This document shows, piece after piece, positions 9,392-17,996 of a stretch of DNA of 64,000 bases. The stretch is from positions 1-64,000 of the forward strand of contig NZ_BMMB01000010.1 of assembly GCF_014645615.1 (NCBI RefSeq). Direction: 5' to 3'. This DNA comes from Paenibacillus hunanensis (GTDB taxonomy: Bacteria > Bacillota > Bacilli > Paenibacillales > Paenibacillaceae). Positions within the stretch are counted from its first letter, which is position 1. Each line of letters begins with the position of its first letter. The position numbers and the translations under genes were made by a program. A model generated the notes under the pieces. The model was not told the origin of the DNA, made no database searches, and was given only the letters and a program-made list of their open reading frames with translations.

Positions 9392-10261
9392 TTACTCCGA
9401 TAGCTTATCCAGCGTTTCAAAATCCTCATCGCTCAATTGCAGATGCGCCGCCTCAATATTTTCATCCAAATGCGATACCGTAGATGTACCTGGAATTGGC
9501 AGGATCACTGGCGAGCGGCGTAGTAGCCAAGCCAGTGCAACCTGAGCAGGCTTCGCATCGAGACGCTTGGAGATTTCATCCAAAGGGCCGCCCTCACGAG
9601 CAAGCTTACCAGTTGCCAGTGGGAACCATGGGATAAAGGCAATATCATGCTTCTCTGCTTCCTCTAGCAAATCCTCAGCCTTGCGCGTGGATAGATTGTA
9701 CAGGTTCTGCACAGAAGCAATTTTAGTAATTTTGCTGGCTTTATGTAATTCTTCTACACTTACTTCGCTCAAGCCAATATGACGAATTTTGCCTTCCTGA
9801 CGCAGCTTCTCCAGCTCGCCCAGCTGATCTTCTAACGGCACCTTCGGATCAATCCGGTGCAGCTGGAATAGATCGATACGCTCCAGACCCAGATGACGCA
9901 GGCTTAGCTCAGCTTGCTGACGTAAGTATTCTGGACGACCCACTGGACGCCAATCGTTCGGACCGGAGCGAGTTAGACCTGCTTTTGTCGCAATCACTAG
10001 ATCATCCTTATAGGGGTGTAGTGCCTTGCGAATAAGCTGTTCTGCCACGAATGGGCCATAGGAATCGGCAGTATCGATAAAATTCACACCTAGCTCAACG
10101 GCACGCTGCAAGACACGCACAGCTTCATCGGGGTCCTTCGGATCGCCCCAAACGCCTTTACCTGTAAGCTGCATACTTCCATAGCCAAGACGATTAACCT
10201 TTAGGTCGCCGCCAATCGTAAACGTGCCTGATGCTGCGGCATTCAGATTTTCGGTTGTCAT
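9392..10261 (-). CDS. Aldo/keto reductase, YdbC-like
   Basis: A 289-residue NADPH-dependent aldo/keto reductase. Landmarks: FIDTADSYGP with the catalytic Asp and Tyr, VIATKAGL with the catalytic Lys, FQLHRIDP with the catalytic His, and the cofactor segment PIPGTSTVSHLDENIEAA near the C-terminus. It is a different subfamily from the reductase at 5.1 kb, with an N-terminal extension ending in TIGGDLKVNRLGYGSMQLTG. GGGAG is placed eight bases before the ATG. It is monocistronic between its own terminator and a long AT-rich upstream region. Substrate unknown. Confidence 0.88.
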   Translation of the reverse strand: MTTENLNAAASGTFTIGGDLKVNRLGYGSMQLTGKGVWGDPKDPDEAVRVLQRAVELGVNFIDTADSYGPFVAEQLIRKALHPYKDDLVIATKAGLTRSGPNDWRPVGRPEYLRQQAELSLRHLGLERIDLFQLHRIDPKVPLEDQLGELEKLRQEGKIRHIGLSEVSVEELHKASKITKIASVQNLYNLSTRKAEDLLEEAEKHDIAFIPWFPLATGKLAREGGPLDEISKRLDAKPAQVALAWLLRRSPVILPIPGTSTVSHLDENIEAAHLQLSDEDFETLDKLSE

Positions 10262-10519
10262 ATGAAATGCTCCCTTCGTTGGTGAAAGTCAGTTTAAGCT
10301 TCCTAGCGAAATAACGATGATACGTGGGCTGTGCTACATCTACGCACACAAAGAACGGAATGACAATCTCTTCAGCATAAGGTGTAGCACAGTCTCAAGG
10401 ACGAATAGTCGTTACATACGACTCATTCTGTCCCACTTGTATATCCTTTTATCCACTTACCCGTAATCGAAGCTTTTTATACATTATCGCGATATAATTT
10501 TAAACAATCTTTATTTATA

Positions 10520-10539
10520 TACATAATTATAATTATGTA
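10520..10539. promoter_or_regulatory. Perfect 20-bp AT palindrome, possible operator
   Basis: The half-site TACATAATTA is mirrored exactly with no spacer. It lies about 260 bp upstream of the aldo/keto reductase start. It could be a binding site for a dimeric repressor of the MarR or TetR kind, but its AT-rich setting raises the chance of coincidence. Confidence 0.3.
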
Positions 10540-10777
10540 AAATAATGATAAATTGATTATTATATATTCGTTGTTAGAATACTTGTTCTATTGCTTTTGT
10601 ATTATTTTTTATATGGCTATAATAACTGGCTTTTATCATTTATTTTATACGTTTTTATATTATTTCTTCTTATTCCCTTGTCTTATTTCTGCTCACGCAC
10701 GTTTACTTTTTACTTACTTTGCACCTATTTCGCACATCCTTTTTATAAAATTACTATACGCATTTGCGTAAAATTCT

Positions 10778-10827
10778 AAAAGTGCAGATTCGAGACAGAT
10801 ACTTTCCAATCTCAAACCTGCACTTTT
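10778..10827 (-). terminator. Intrinsic terminator of the TerD-like gene
   Basis: AAAAGTGCAG at 10778-10787 pairs with CTGCACTTTT at 10818-10827, with a secondary CGAGA/TCTCA pairing inside. It lies 94 bp beyond the stop at 10921 on the minus strand. Confidence 0.75.
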
Positions 10828-10920
10828 GGAATACGATAAACGAAACTCTTTAAAACTACTAGTGGTATGCTACCTATGCGCACAATTATCAGAATAATTA
10901 CTCCTACTCTTTCATACCTC

Positions 10921-13338
10921 TTACAAATACTCCGCCAAAATCACATCCGTCTGATATGGTGTAATACCCTGTTCTAACGCAAATACAGTATCTGCATCTT
11001 CGATGCGATGTACAATCTTCCCTCTTGCCTCTGCGTGCAAGGTGAACAGCTCTGACAGCATCGGTCGACGTAGATCGGTAAAGGCATGCCCCAGCATTTG
11101 TAAACCTGTCATATTATCTGCTGCTGTTATGCGGAAGCTACGATTACGTACGATCGCATCCATCCAAATGATCTCACGCGTGTGCAAATCAACTGCAAAC
11201 GGAACCGCTTGCTGTGCCTCTACCGTCAGATCAAACTTCGCCTGTACAGTCGCTGGATCAAAAATCTCTCCTGCACGCTCATCGTGGCGTATCATAAAGC
11301 CAGCAAAGCACTCTGGCAGCTCCGCAATAGCCTGTCCCGTAAAACAAGCAATCTGCACAAGAACATAACGAGCCTGTGTATGCTTCTTTACTTGAGAAAG
11401 GTACAGATCGATAAATTCAGAAGCACCTTCAGGCGCATCGACAATATCGCCACTATGCACGCCATATTTCCCCTGTAAATTGTAAAACGCTAATGTATCA
11501 AGATGCTGCCATTCCTGATCAAGCAGCACCGCAGACAGATCAATATCGACACGGCTACGATGCTCATCCTCCATATTTTTCCACCAGCAAAATAAACGGA
11601 CAGTATCCCCGTCTGGCAGGGCTACACGGCTTCCACGAGGCAAGGCGCGTAATGCTTGGCTAGCAGAACGCTGCGACCACGGCACTGGAATCTGCTGTAA
11701 CTGTGGATCGATATATACGGAACCGAGCGCTGAACGTTCAGCGAATCGACGCTTCAGCTCTCTTTGAATCGTCTTCACAATCTCTATAGTGATCGATTTT
11801 TTTAAAACGGGTAAGCGATCTGGAATTGCGACCACCTTGCCTGTATTTCCTTTTGGAAAAAAGACACGATATTGTCTACGCTTCTGGCGATGCTTGAAAT
11901 GTGCCAGCATTTGCAGCAGTAAAGGCACAGCCATGTCTTCGATATGAAGCTGAAACTGCTCCATAATCAGCTTACTATGCTTCGGCTGCGAACGCAGCAG
12001 TGCATCCAGTCGACGCGCCAGTTCTCCCGGACGTGTGCCAAGCTTAGCAATTACCGCTGGATCATGCTCCTTCATTCCCTGATCCAGCTCTGTTCGCATT
12101 GTTGGAATCGATCGTTCACGGCGCAGTGCAGTAAACGCGTCAAAAGCATATGGATAACGAGCTCGCATCTCGCCTGGATGAAGTAGCTCTCCCAGCCGTT
12201 TCCACTGCTCACGATACAGCACCATATCCTCAAGCGGATTCACCACGCGCTCCAGCAGTCCTAATATTAATCGACGCTCTACTCGGCGAAACTTACGGAA
12301 ATGATAAGCATTTCGCGGATGATCTGCTTGCTCTGCTGACAGAGGTGTATGCATGCCCTGATTGAGATTATATACATTAGTCAGGCGATTACGTAGCTGA
12401 GGCAATTTTTTCGCCCAAGCCAGATCTGTCGGCAGTCCAGACAAACCTGCGGCTAAACGCAACACATCAGTTGCTGTACGAAAATATACACTTAATCGCT
12501 GCCCATCTGCACGTTCTGCTTCTAATAGCACGGAAGCGATAAATGCCACATTTTCTTTATAAGGAATCTGTTCAGGTAACAGCCATTCTACGTTTTTAAC
12601 CATCCATAAGCCTGTAGCAAGATCATCTTTATCCTGATTAGATAATGAACCATTCGCTGCTGCTAGATTACGCAGCATTTCAATACAGGTATCTTCTGTC
12701 GCAAGACCAATCGGTTGTAGATGCGCCGTTCTTTCCGCAGGTGGGCGCAGCATTGTATCATATTCGGGACGAATACCGAAGCGATAATGCAGGAGTGCAT
12801 TGATCCATAGCTCTGCGGCAGAGGCTTCCATGACCTGCTCTGGAAAATTAGGATACATCGGCTCGTACTGTACATGATCTCCAACCATCTGAGATAACAC
12901 AGGAACCATTTGTTGATACAGCTCTGCTATCATGTCGACAGATAGCTTGCGACACTGCTCAATCAATTCAGGTGTAAATGTATAGCCAAGCTGCTCGATA
13001 TTTTGTAGCAACGAAGCAAGTGCTTGATCGACAGCGATGTGCTGCTTAGGTGTATGTACTTGATCGCTCAGCTCATCGCTTTCAGATGCTTGAGCCTGGT
13101 CATTTTTCATTGTATAAGGGAGCACGACTTTTCCTAAACGACGCAGCAAAATAGGATTCATCCATTGTGCAGGACACTGCTCATTTCTATCTTTTTCGAA
13201 TAGATCATGCTCGCTTGTATGTTGCTTGGGTACGGATATCGATGGGTTCTGCTCTTGCTGAGATGGATGATCGGCTCTGGAATGTGCAGAAATATTAGAA
13301 GTATGCTCGGATGAGCTGTCGTTATGCTGTGTATTCAT
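10921..13338 (-). CDS. Large TerD-domain-like cytoplasmic protein (SCO0854/MXAN_6230-like)
   Basis: An 805-residue protein. Residues 1-60 are a polar, probably disordered tail. Residues 130-560 are an alpha-helical region of unknown function containing RVFFPKGNTGKV. Residues about 590-790 resemble the calcium-binding TerD fold: RGSRVALPDGDTVRLF, WWKN, VDIDLSAVLLD, YNLQGKYGVHSGDIVDAPEGASEFIDLYL and ELPECFAGFM. This arrangement recalls the actinobacterial/myxobacterial SCO0854/MXAN_6230 family, but no RING-type zinc finger is visible here. TerD proteins are linked to tellurite and membrane stress; the role of this long form is not known. The start has GGAGG eight bases upstream. It is monocistronic, with a base-paired leader and its own terminator. 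Confidence 0.7.
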   Translation of the reverse strand: MNTQHNDSSSEHTSNISAHSRADHPSQQEQNPSISVPKQHTSEHDLFEKDRNEQCPAQWMNPILLRRLGKVVLPYTMKNDQAQASESDELSDQVHTPKQHIAVDQALASLLQNIEQLGYTFTPELIEQCRKLSVDMIAELYQQMVPVLSQMVGDHVQYEPMYPNFPEQVMEASAAELWINALLHYRFGIRPEYDTMLRPPAERTAHLQPIGLATEDTCIEMLRNLAAANGSLSNQDKDDLATGLWMVKNVEWLLPEQIPYKENVAFIASVLLEAERADGQRLSVYFRTATDVLRLAAGLSGLPTDLAWAKKLPQLRNRLTNVYNLNQGMHTPLSAEQADHPRNAYHFRKFRRVERRLILGLLERVVNPLEDMVLYREQWKRLGELLHPGEMRARYPYAFDAFTALRRERSIPTMRTELDQGMKEHDPAVIAKLGTRPGELARRLDALLRSQPKHSKLIMEQFQLHIEDMAVPLLLQMLAHFKHRQKRRQYRVFFPKGNTGKVVAIPDRLPVLKKSITIEIVKTIQRELKRRFAERSALGSVYIDPQLQQIPVPWSQRSASQALRALPRGSRVALPDGDTVRLFCWWKNMEDEHRSRVDIDLSAVLLDQEWQHLDTLAFYNLQGKYGVHSGDIVDAPEGASEFIDLYLSQVKKHTQARYVLVQIACFTGQAIAELPECFAGFMIRHDERAGEIFDPATVQAKFDLTVEAQQAVPFAVDLHTREIIWMDAIVRNRSFRITAADNMTGLQMLGHAFTDLRRPMLSELFTLHAEARGKIVHRIEDADTVFALEQGITPYQTDVILAEYL

Positions 13339-13678
13339 CGTAAAACCTCCTGAATAACAGAACAGCTGCAGGAGAGCAGGAACACTAGGGATCCGGGATA
13401 AAGGCTAAGTAAGAAGGAAGTGTTCACAATAGCCTGCAGCTATTCCTGTGTATGGGGTTGTTGCTTTCTATGACTTTAGATTACAGCATGCTGGACGTTC
13501 TCAACAGGGCACAAGTATGGCGAATATCGAAAGTGAGCCATTAGTTTAAAATAGCAAAAAATTGCATCTATTTAAATTTTGCATATAATAAATGAGTAAG
13601 TGTTCATTCATAACTTAATGTCACTTTGTCAGTTAGTAGAGGTTCGAAAATATACTTTAAAAACGAGGAGTGGGCAAT
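13339..13678. other. Divergent intergenic region, TerD-like gene and alcohol dehydrogenase
   Basis: Contains the folded-looking leader of the TerD-like gene (13352-13445) and a candidate alcohol dehydrogenase promoter: TATAAT at 13584-13589 with a weak TTGCAT 16 bp upstream. Confidence 0.55.
13352..13445 (-). promoter_or_regulatory. Structured 5' leader of the TerD-like gene, possible riboregulator
   Basis: Nested inverted repeats: GAATA/TATTC outermost (13352-13356 and 13441-13445), AGCTGCAGG at 13364-13372 with CCTGCAGCT at 13433-13441, and GAACACT at 13380-13386 with AGTGTTC at 13419-13425. The 7-nt strands between the two main helices form a symmetric internal loop, and the apical loop is 32 nt. 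It ends about 14 bp before the start codon. It matches no riboswitch class I recognise. Confidence 0.5.
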
Positions 13679-14722
13679 ATGGTACAAACACGAGTACTCA
13701 GTGCATCACATGCAAAGGCACCTTTTGAAAAGACAACGATTGAGCGTAGAGAACTACGTCCGCATGACATTTTGATCGATATCAAATTCAGCGGCATTTG
13801 CCATTCTGATATTCATAGCGCGTATGATGAATGGGGCGGCGGCATTTTCCCAATGGTACCGGGTCATGAGATTGCGGGTATTGTTGAAGCTGTAGGTAGC
13901 GACGTAACCAAGTTCGCTGTAGGCGATCGTGTAGGCGTAGGCTGCTTCGTGGATTCCTGTGGGGAATGCGAATACTGTCAGCGTGGAGATGAGCAGTATT
14001 GCACCAAAGGCGTTGTACAAACGTATAACTCGCGTGAATATGACGGTACTCCTACCTATGGCGGGTATAGCCAGAAGATTGTCGTGACAGATCGCTTTGT
14101 TGTGAGCATTCCCGACAAACTGGAAATGGATGTAGCCAGTCCACTACTATGTGCGGGTATCACGACATACTCACCACTCAAGCACTGGAATATCGGGCCG
14201 GGTAAAAAGGTAGCGGTGATCGGTGTTGGTGGTCTGGGTCACCTGGCGCTGCAATTTGCTCGTGCACTGGGAGCAGAAGTAACAGCACTCAGCCGTTCAG
14301 CAAGCAAAAAAGATGAAGCGCTGGAGCTGGGCGCACACCACTACTATTCCACTGAGGAAGCAGATACATTTAAAGAACTAGCAGGTCAATTCGACCTGAT
14401 TCTGAATACGGTATCGGCAAACCTGAATGTGGATGCATATCTGTCTCTGCTGCGTGTAGATGGTACGCTGGTCAATGTAGGTGCTCCGGCTGAAGCGGAT
14501 CAATATCATGTATTCTCGCTCATCATGGGTCGCCGTAGTATTGCCGGCTCACTCGTTGGTGGCATTGCCGAAACACAGGAAATGCTGGACTTCGCTGCTG
14601 AGCACGGCATCGCACCGAAGATCGAAGTGATCCATGCTCACCAGGTGGATGAAGCGTACGAGCGTGTATTGAAGAGTGATGTACGTTACCGCTTCGTTAT
14701 CGATATCGCTACACTGGATTAA
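13679..14722 (+). CDS. Zinc-dependent alcohol dehydrogenase, YahK/CAD-type
   Basis: A 347-residue medium-chain dehydrogenase that oxidises alcohols or reduces aldehydes with NAD(P)(H). Seen: catalytic-zinc ligands in GICHSDIH and PGHEIAG, the structural-zinc four-cysteine loop CGECEYCQRGDEQYC near 95-110, and the Rossmann motif VIGVGGLGHLALQ near 180. The general features fit the YahK/cinnamyl-alcohol-dehydrogenase branch. The ATG at 13679 is preferred to a GTG at 13670 because GAGGAG at 13665-13670 overlaps the GTG and is eight bases from the ATG. It stands alone, divergent from the TerD-like gene and ended by the 14909-14958 hairpin. Confidence 0.93.
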   Translation: MVQTRVLSASHAKAPFEKTTIERRELRPHDILIDIKFSGICHSDIHSAYDEWGGGIFPMVPGHEIAGIVEAVGSDVTKFAVGDRVGVGCFVDSCGECEYCQRGDEQYCTKGVVQTYNSREYDGTPTYGGYSQKIVVTDRFVVSIPDKLEMDVASPLLCAGITTYSPLKHWNIGPGKKVAVIGVGGLGHLALQFARALGAEVTALSRSASKKDEALELGAHHYYSTEEADTFKELAGQFDLILNTVSANLNVDAYLSLLRVDGTLVNVGAPAEADQYHVFSLIMGRRSIAGSLVGGIAETQEMLDFAAEHGIAPKIEVIHAHQVDEAYERVLKSDVRYRFVIDIATLD

Positions 14723-15120
14723 GCGCGGGCTTGTCAGAATAAAGTGATCGTTTTCATCTAAAAAGGATGTTTATGCTGTATAGCTTAGCTATGACTGCAT
14801 ACAGTACTTTTGGCAAGCTGTCTCTAGCGTCTAGAATCGCACGACATCTATCGTTGTGTTACTTGCATAATGATATAGCCTATGACTGCATAGCTTGTAT
14901 CTACAGTCAAAAAAGCAGCTTCTCACCTGAGATTCATTAGGTGAAGAAGCTGCTTTTTATCGTTTTATCATTACGTATAGGATGACACGAACGCCAGCAA
15001 TTAATAATCATTTATGATCATTAGACTTATACACGGATCATGATTAAAAATAAATCATTTATTGTATAAGCTTCACTAGCTCAGTGCTATAAAGCTCTGC
15101 TATGATCTCCCCTACATCCA
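14723..15120. other. Intergenic region, 398 bp
   Basis: Between convergent genes. Holds a bidirectional terminator at 14909-14958 and an exact 13-bp direct repeat CTATGACTGCATA at 14789-14801 and 14880-14892. No gene seen. Confidence 0.6.
14909..14958. terminator. Bidirectional intrinsic terminator
   Basis: The arms AAAAGCAGCTTC and GAAGCTGCTTTT, with an inner TCACCT/AGGTGA pairing, form a long hairpin flanked by A and T runs. It serves the convergent alcohol dehydrogenase gene and the gene at 15121. Confidence 0.85.
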
Positions 15121-15636
15121 TCACACTTGTCCGCCATCCAGCTCGTAACGCGCCATTCGTTCTTTTTCTTCCTTCATCTGTGCGTCGATGCGGCTGCGCA
15201 TTTTCTGTAGCACCAGTGCGAGCACCTCACGTCGTTCACCCAGATCGATCAGCATCTGACGTATACTTTCTCGCTCTGTCGTATGTGACGCATCGTCCTT
15301 GCGATAACGGGTGAGCACATCGGATACACGAACAATCTCCTCCTGTAGCTCATGCAAATAATTCGTTACGACCTCTAATGACTCCATATACACCTCACTT
15401 GCATAGCCGCGAAGCGGTGAACGCAAAAATCGCTCCACATGCTCCCCCTGCACAAGCACCGGTGTAAATACCGGATTGCCCATAAGCATCTGCAAGCTGT
15501 CTAGCTGTAGCTCAACAGGCATCCGATCGATACTAATCGCTTCGTTATGATCCACCATCTGTCGCAGTCGGTGTTGCAGCGCAGTTGGGTCTGATGGAAG
15601 TTGTTCCACTTCGCTTTTTCGTACAAAATAGATCAT
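15121..15636 (-). CDS. Conserved-looking hypothetical protein, helical
   Basis: A 171-residue protein I do not recognise. It begins MIYFVRKSEVEQLPSD, has a short LQMLMGNPVFTPVLVQG segment near 65, then a charged helical half (about 95-165) that could form a coiled coil (EEIVRVSDVLTRYRK, LVLQKMRSRIDAQMKEEKERM). There are no membrane segments or signal peptide. The ATG at 15636 is preferred over an ORF start at 15675 because GGAGGAA lies about eight bases upstream. It is monocistronic. No function is proposed. Confidence 0.7.
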   Translation of the reverse strand: MIYFVRKSEVEQLPSDPTALQHRLRQMVDHNEAISIDRMPVELQLDSLQMLMGNPVFTPVLVQGEHVERFLRSPLRGYASEVYMESLEVVTNYLHELQEEIVRVSDVLTRYRKDDASHTTERESIRQMLIDLGERREVLALVLQKMRSRIDAQMKEEKERMARYELDGGQV

Positions 15637-15986
15637 CGTTCTTCTTCCTCCGATCTTTACGTTGAGCAGCCACAACGACCTTCGACTACAACTTAGACTT
15701 TGAATATATAGGTTCGGCCCTCATAATCTTTAATTCTTAAATCGATGAAGTTAAGTTTCTTAGTTATATTTTCGACCTCTCAGCCGTAAATTCCTGTTTG
15801 TAGAATATGAAGCGTTCATTTTTATTCGTATAACAACAAATTAAAGTCATAAATTATCTATGAACAAGAATCGCGTTATATCTATTCGGCAGATTAACGC
15901 TTTGCATGTCTCTCATCATTAATATCGTCTATTTCTCCTATATCTACCCGATTTTTGTTTCAATTTCACAACGTTTGAACAGGTTT
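15637..15986. other. AT-rich intergenic region, 350 bp
   Basis: No gene, repeat or clear terminator was seen between the hypothetical protein start and the end of the SgrR-like gene. Confidence 0.5.
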
Positions 15987-17771
15987 TTACATTTTGGTAT
16001 TCTTATCAGTTATAAAGAATGTATCTCGAATCCACATCGTTGACAGATTCGGAAAGCCGAACGAATCCAGATGTAGTCCACTCAAGCTCCGGTTAAAATA
16101 CGCTCGCTGGTTAATGTGGTTGCCAAGCAGCAGCCAGTGCTCCTCCTGTAGCTTACGCTCCATTTGCTCTAAAATGTGCTCGCGCTCGGCACGTTCATGA
16201 CGCATCACATCATACAGCATGGTATGAAGCACCTGAAGCTGCTCCTTATCTAACAGACAGTGTAGATGATTGACCTCATTAGAGAAAAAGTTAATCAAAT
16301 CCCATTCCCAGTCATCCTCCAGCACCTCAACCGCTAGCACAATATGACCTCCTAACAGCCGATCCTCCTGCGCCTCCAGCTCCAAATGAAGACCGATCGC
16401 TGCTGCTCGCTGCTGTATCCATTCCGCCTCCAGCCGGTCTTCCCTTTTGTAGGTAAAGCTTAGTATGAGCGTCTCGCCATTATAACTGCTGGCAGCGAGC
16501 TGCTCTCTGGCTTCCTCCAGACTGTGGCGTGCGAACGTTTGCTGTGCGCTTTTCCACGGTAAAAAGCTGCCTGCTGGTGAGGTACGATCCCCTTGCAGCT
16601 CTTCCTGCATTGTCTGACGATCATATAGCAGTCGTATCGCACGACGAAAATGAATATCATGCTGTACGCCAGGCAAACGCATATTAAACAGCAAATATCG
16701 ACCGCCAAGTGCAGGCTGCGTTAATTGACGACTATTACTCTGCTCTGTTTCCTCCTCATCCGTTCCAGTTAACATACGATATGAACGAGTCGAGCCTCCC
16801 TGTTGCGGTAAAAACCAGACATCTACACGATCCAGAATCGGACGATACCCATAATAGCCGTCAAAAGCAGTCAGCGACATTTTACTCGTATTTAATTCCG
16901 ATACACGAAATGGCCCTGTGCCATTGATCGTAATTTCCTCTGCCTGCTCGTGTGCCGGCACAATCGCCATGTTAATATTGGAAAGAAGATGTAAGAACAT
17001 CGTATTAGGACGTTTCAGCCGGAAGGTGAATGCATAATCATCATACAGCTCTATGTTCTCTATATCCCGGTATAGCCAGTTAATATTTTCCCCTCTATGC
17101 TTAACTCGCTCCAATGTTGCAAGCACATCATGGGAAGTGAGCAATCGGCCATCATGAAATCGAATACCTTTACGCAAATAAAAAGTCCATGCTGTTCCAG
17201 CATCGCTACATTCCCACAGATGAGCCAGCTTCGGTATAAATTGCTCTGTTTTCGAATCATAAGCGACCAGCGTATCAAAAATATGCCGCATTAGAAAAAT
17301 CTCAAACGCACTGAACACAAGCACAGTATCCAGCTTTCCCAGTGGTCGATACCGAACCATACGTAGTACATCCTGTCTGCTGCTCTCTTCTCGCTCTTGA
17401 TGCAATCCGAGATAGATGTTAATCCGCTGAGACAAGCGCTCTCGCACATGCTCATCACCCTCAAAGACACTCACCAGATCAAGTGCTTCTTTTACCTTGT
17501 CTCGATGAAGTAAGTGCTGAATGCGCTCTTCAAGCATGTCTCCATTGGAGCATAGAAACTGCAAACGTGAACTGTTTCCTCGTCCTCGTCCGGGTTGCCA
17601 TACGATCCATCCATGCGTTTCCAATCTGCGTATAATCAGCTTGACATTACGCGGTGTACAGCATAACAGGTCTGCCAGCTCCGCAATCGTGACGCTACAT
17701 GTATAGTCTGACTCGTGCTCTTTGTTCAAGCGCTCATAGAGCTGCAAATATTGAATCATATCATGTTCCAT
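15987..17771 (-). CDS. SgrR-like transcriptional regulator with solute-binding domain
   Basis: A 594-residue protein with two parts. Residues about 8-115 are a winged-helix DNA-binding domain of the SgrR N-terminal type (CSVTIAELADLLCCTPRNVKLIIRRLETHGWIVWQPGRGRGN). Residues about 150-590 resemble an extracellular solute-binding protein of family 5 without a signal peptide (FIPKLAHLWECSDAGTAWTFYLRKGIRFHDGR, TFRLKRPNTMFL). This build senses a cytoplasmic ligand; in enterobacteria SgrR responds to sugar-phosphate stress. AAAGGA lies seven bases before the ATG. It is divergent from an MFS transporter, echoing sgrR/setA, so it probably controls that transporter. The ligand is not known. Confidence 0.88.
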   Translation of the reverse strand: MEHDMIQYLQLYERLNKEHESDYTCSVTIAELADLLCCTPRNVKLIIRRLETHGWIVWQPGRGRGNSSRLQFLCSNGDMLEERIQHLLHRDKVKEALDLVSVFEGDEHVRERLSQRINIYLGLHQEREESSRQDVLRMVRYRPLGKLDTVLVFSAFEIFLMRHIFDTLVAYDSKTEQFIPKLAHLWECSDAGTAWTFYLRKGIRFHDGRLLTSHDVLATLERVKHRGENINWLYRDIENIELYDDYAFTFRLKRPNTMFLHLLSNINMAIVPAHEQAEEITINGTGPFRVSELNTSKMSLTAFDGYYGYRPILDRVDVWFLPQQGGSTRSYRMLTGTDEEETEQSNSRQLTQPALGGRYLLFNMRLPGVQHDIHFRRAIRLLYDRQTMQEELQGDRTSPAGSFLPWKSAQQTFARHSLEEAREQLAASSYNGETLILSFTYKREDRLEAEWIQQRAAAIGLHLELEAQEDRLLGGHIVLAVEVLEDDWEWDLINFFSNEVNHLHCLLDKEQLQVLHTMLYDVMRHERAEREHILEQMERKLQEEHWLLLGNHINQRAYFNRSLSGLHLDSFGFPNLSTMWIRDTFFITDKNTKM

Positions 17772-17877
17772 AATGATATCCTTTCTGCAAGCTTTATCCT
17801 ATATCTCCTTTGACCGATAAAGAGTCCATCATACTAGCACCTATAGCCTATGTTCATCAAAATCTCAATGATCTAAT

Positions 17878-17945
17878 AGGAGAAAAATTAAAAGGGGAAG
17901 ATCATATAAAAAAGTCTTCTCTTTTTCTTCTCCTTTTATCTTTTT
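17878..17945 (+). terminator. Terminator with a competing helix ahead of the MFS gene
   Basis: TAAAAGGGGAAGA at 17889-17901 pairs with TCTTCTCCTTTTA at 17926-17938 (13 bp, one G-U), followed by TCTTTTT to 17945. An upstream AGGAGAAAAA at 17878-17887 can instead pair, with a 2-nt bulge, with 17922-17934 and so disrupt the terminator. It lies 52 bp before the transporter start, so it could be an attenuator or the end of a short RNA. The purine/pyrimidine-rich composition is a caution. Confidence 0.5.
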
Positions 17946-17996
17946 ACAATGATAACAACTTGATTGACGTTTTGTAAAATATAAGGAGTGTTCAAC

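Larger units (their letters stand above)
10262..10920. other. Long AT-rich intergenic region with two inverted repeats
   Basis: A 659-bp non-coding region. Near the aldo/keto reductase start, CTGTGCTACA at 10329-10338 is repeated inverted at 10383-10392. A perfect 20-bp palindrome centred in TACATAATTA is at 10520-10539. About 10470-10770 is very AT-rich with only low-complexity ORFs. The terminator of the 805-residue gene is at 10778-10827. Confidence 0.6.

Noticed and set aside
9196..9483. 95-codon plus-strand ORF between LysE and the second aldo/keto reductase
   Set aside because: Runs through a terminator hairpin and into the antisense of a real gene; no ribosome binding site.
14789..14892. 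13-bp direct repeat CTATGACTGCATA considered as an attachment site
   Set aside because: The 78 bp between copies hold no gene, and no integrase or tRNA is near; probably a small local duplication.
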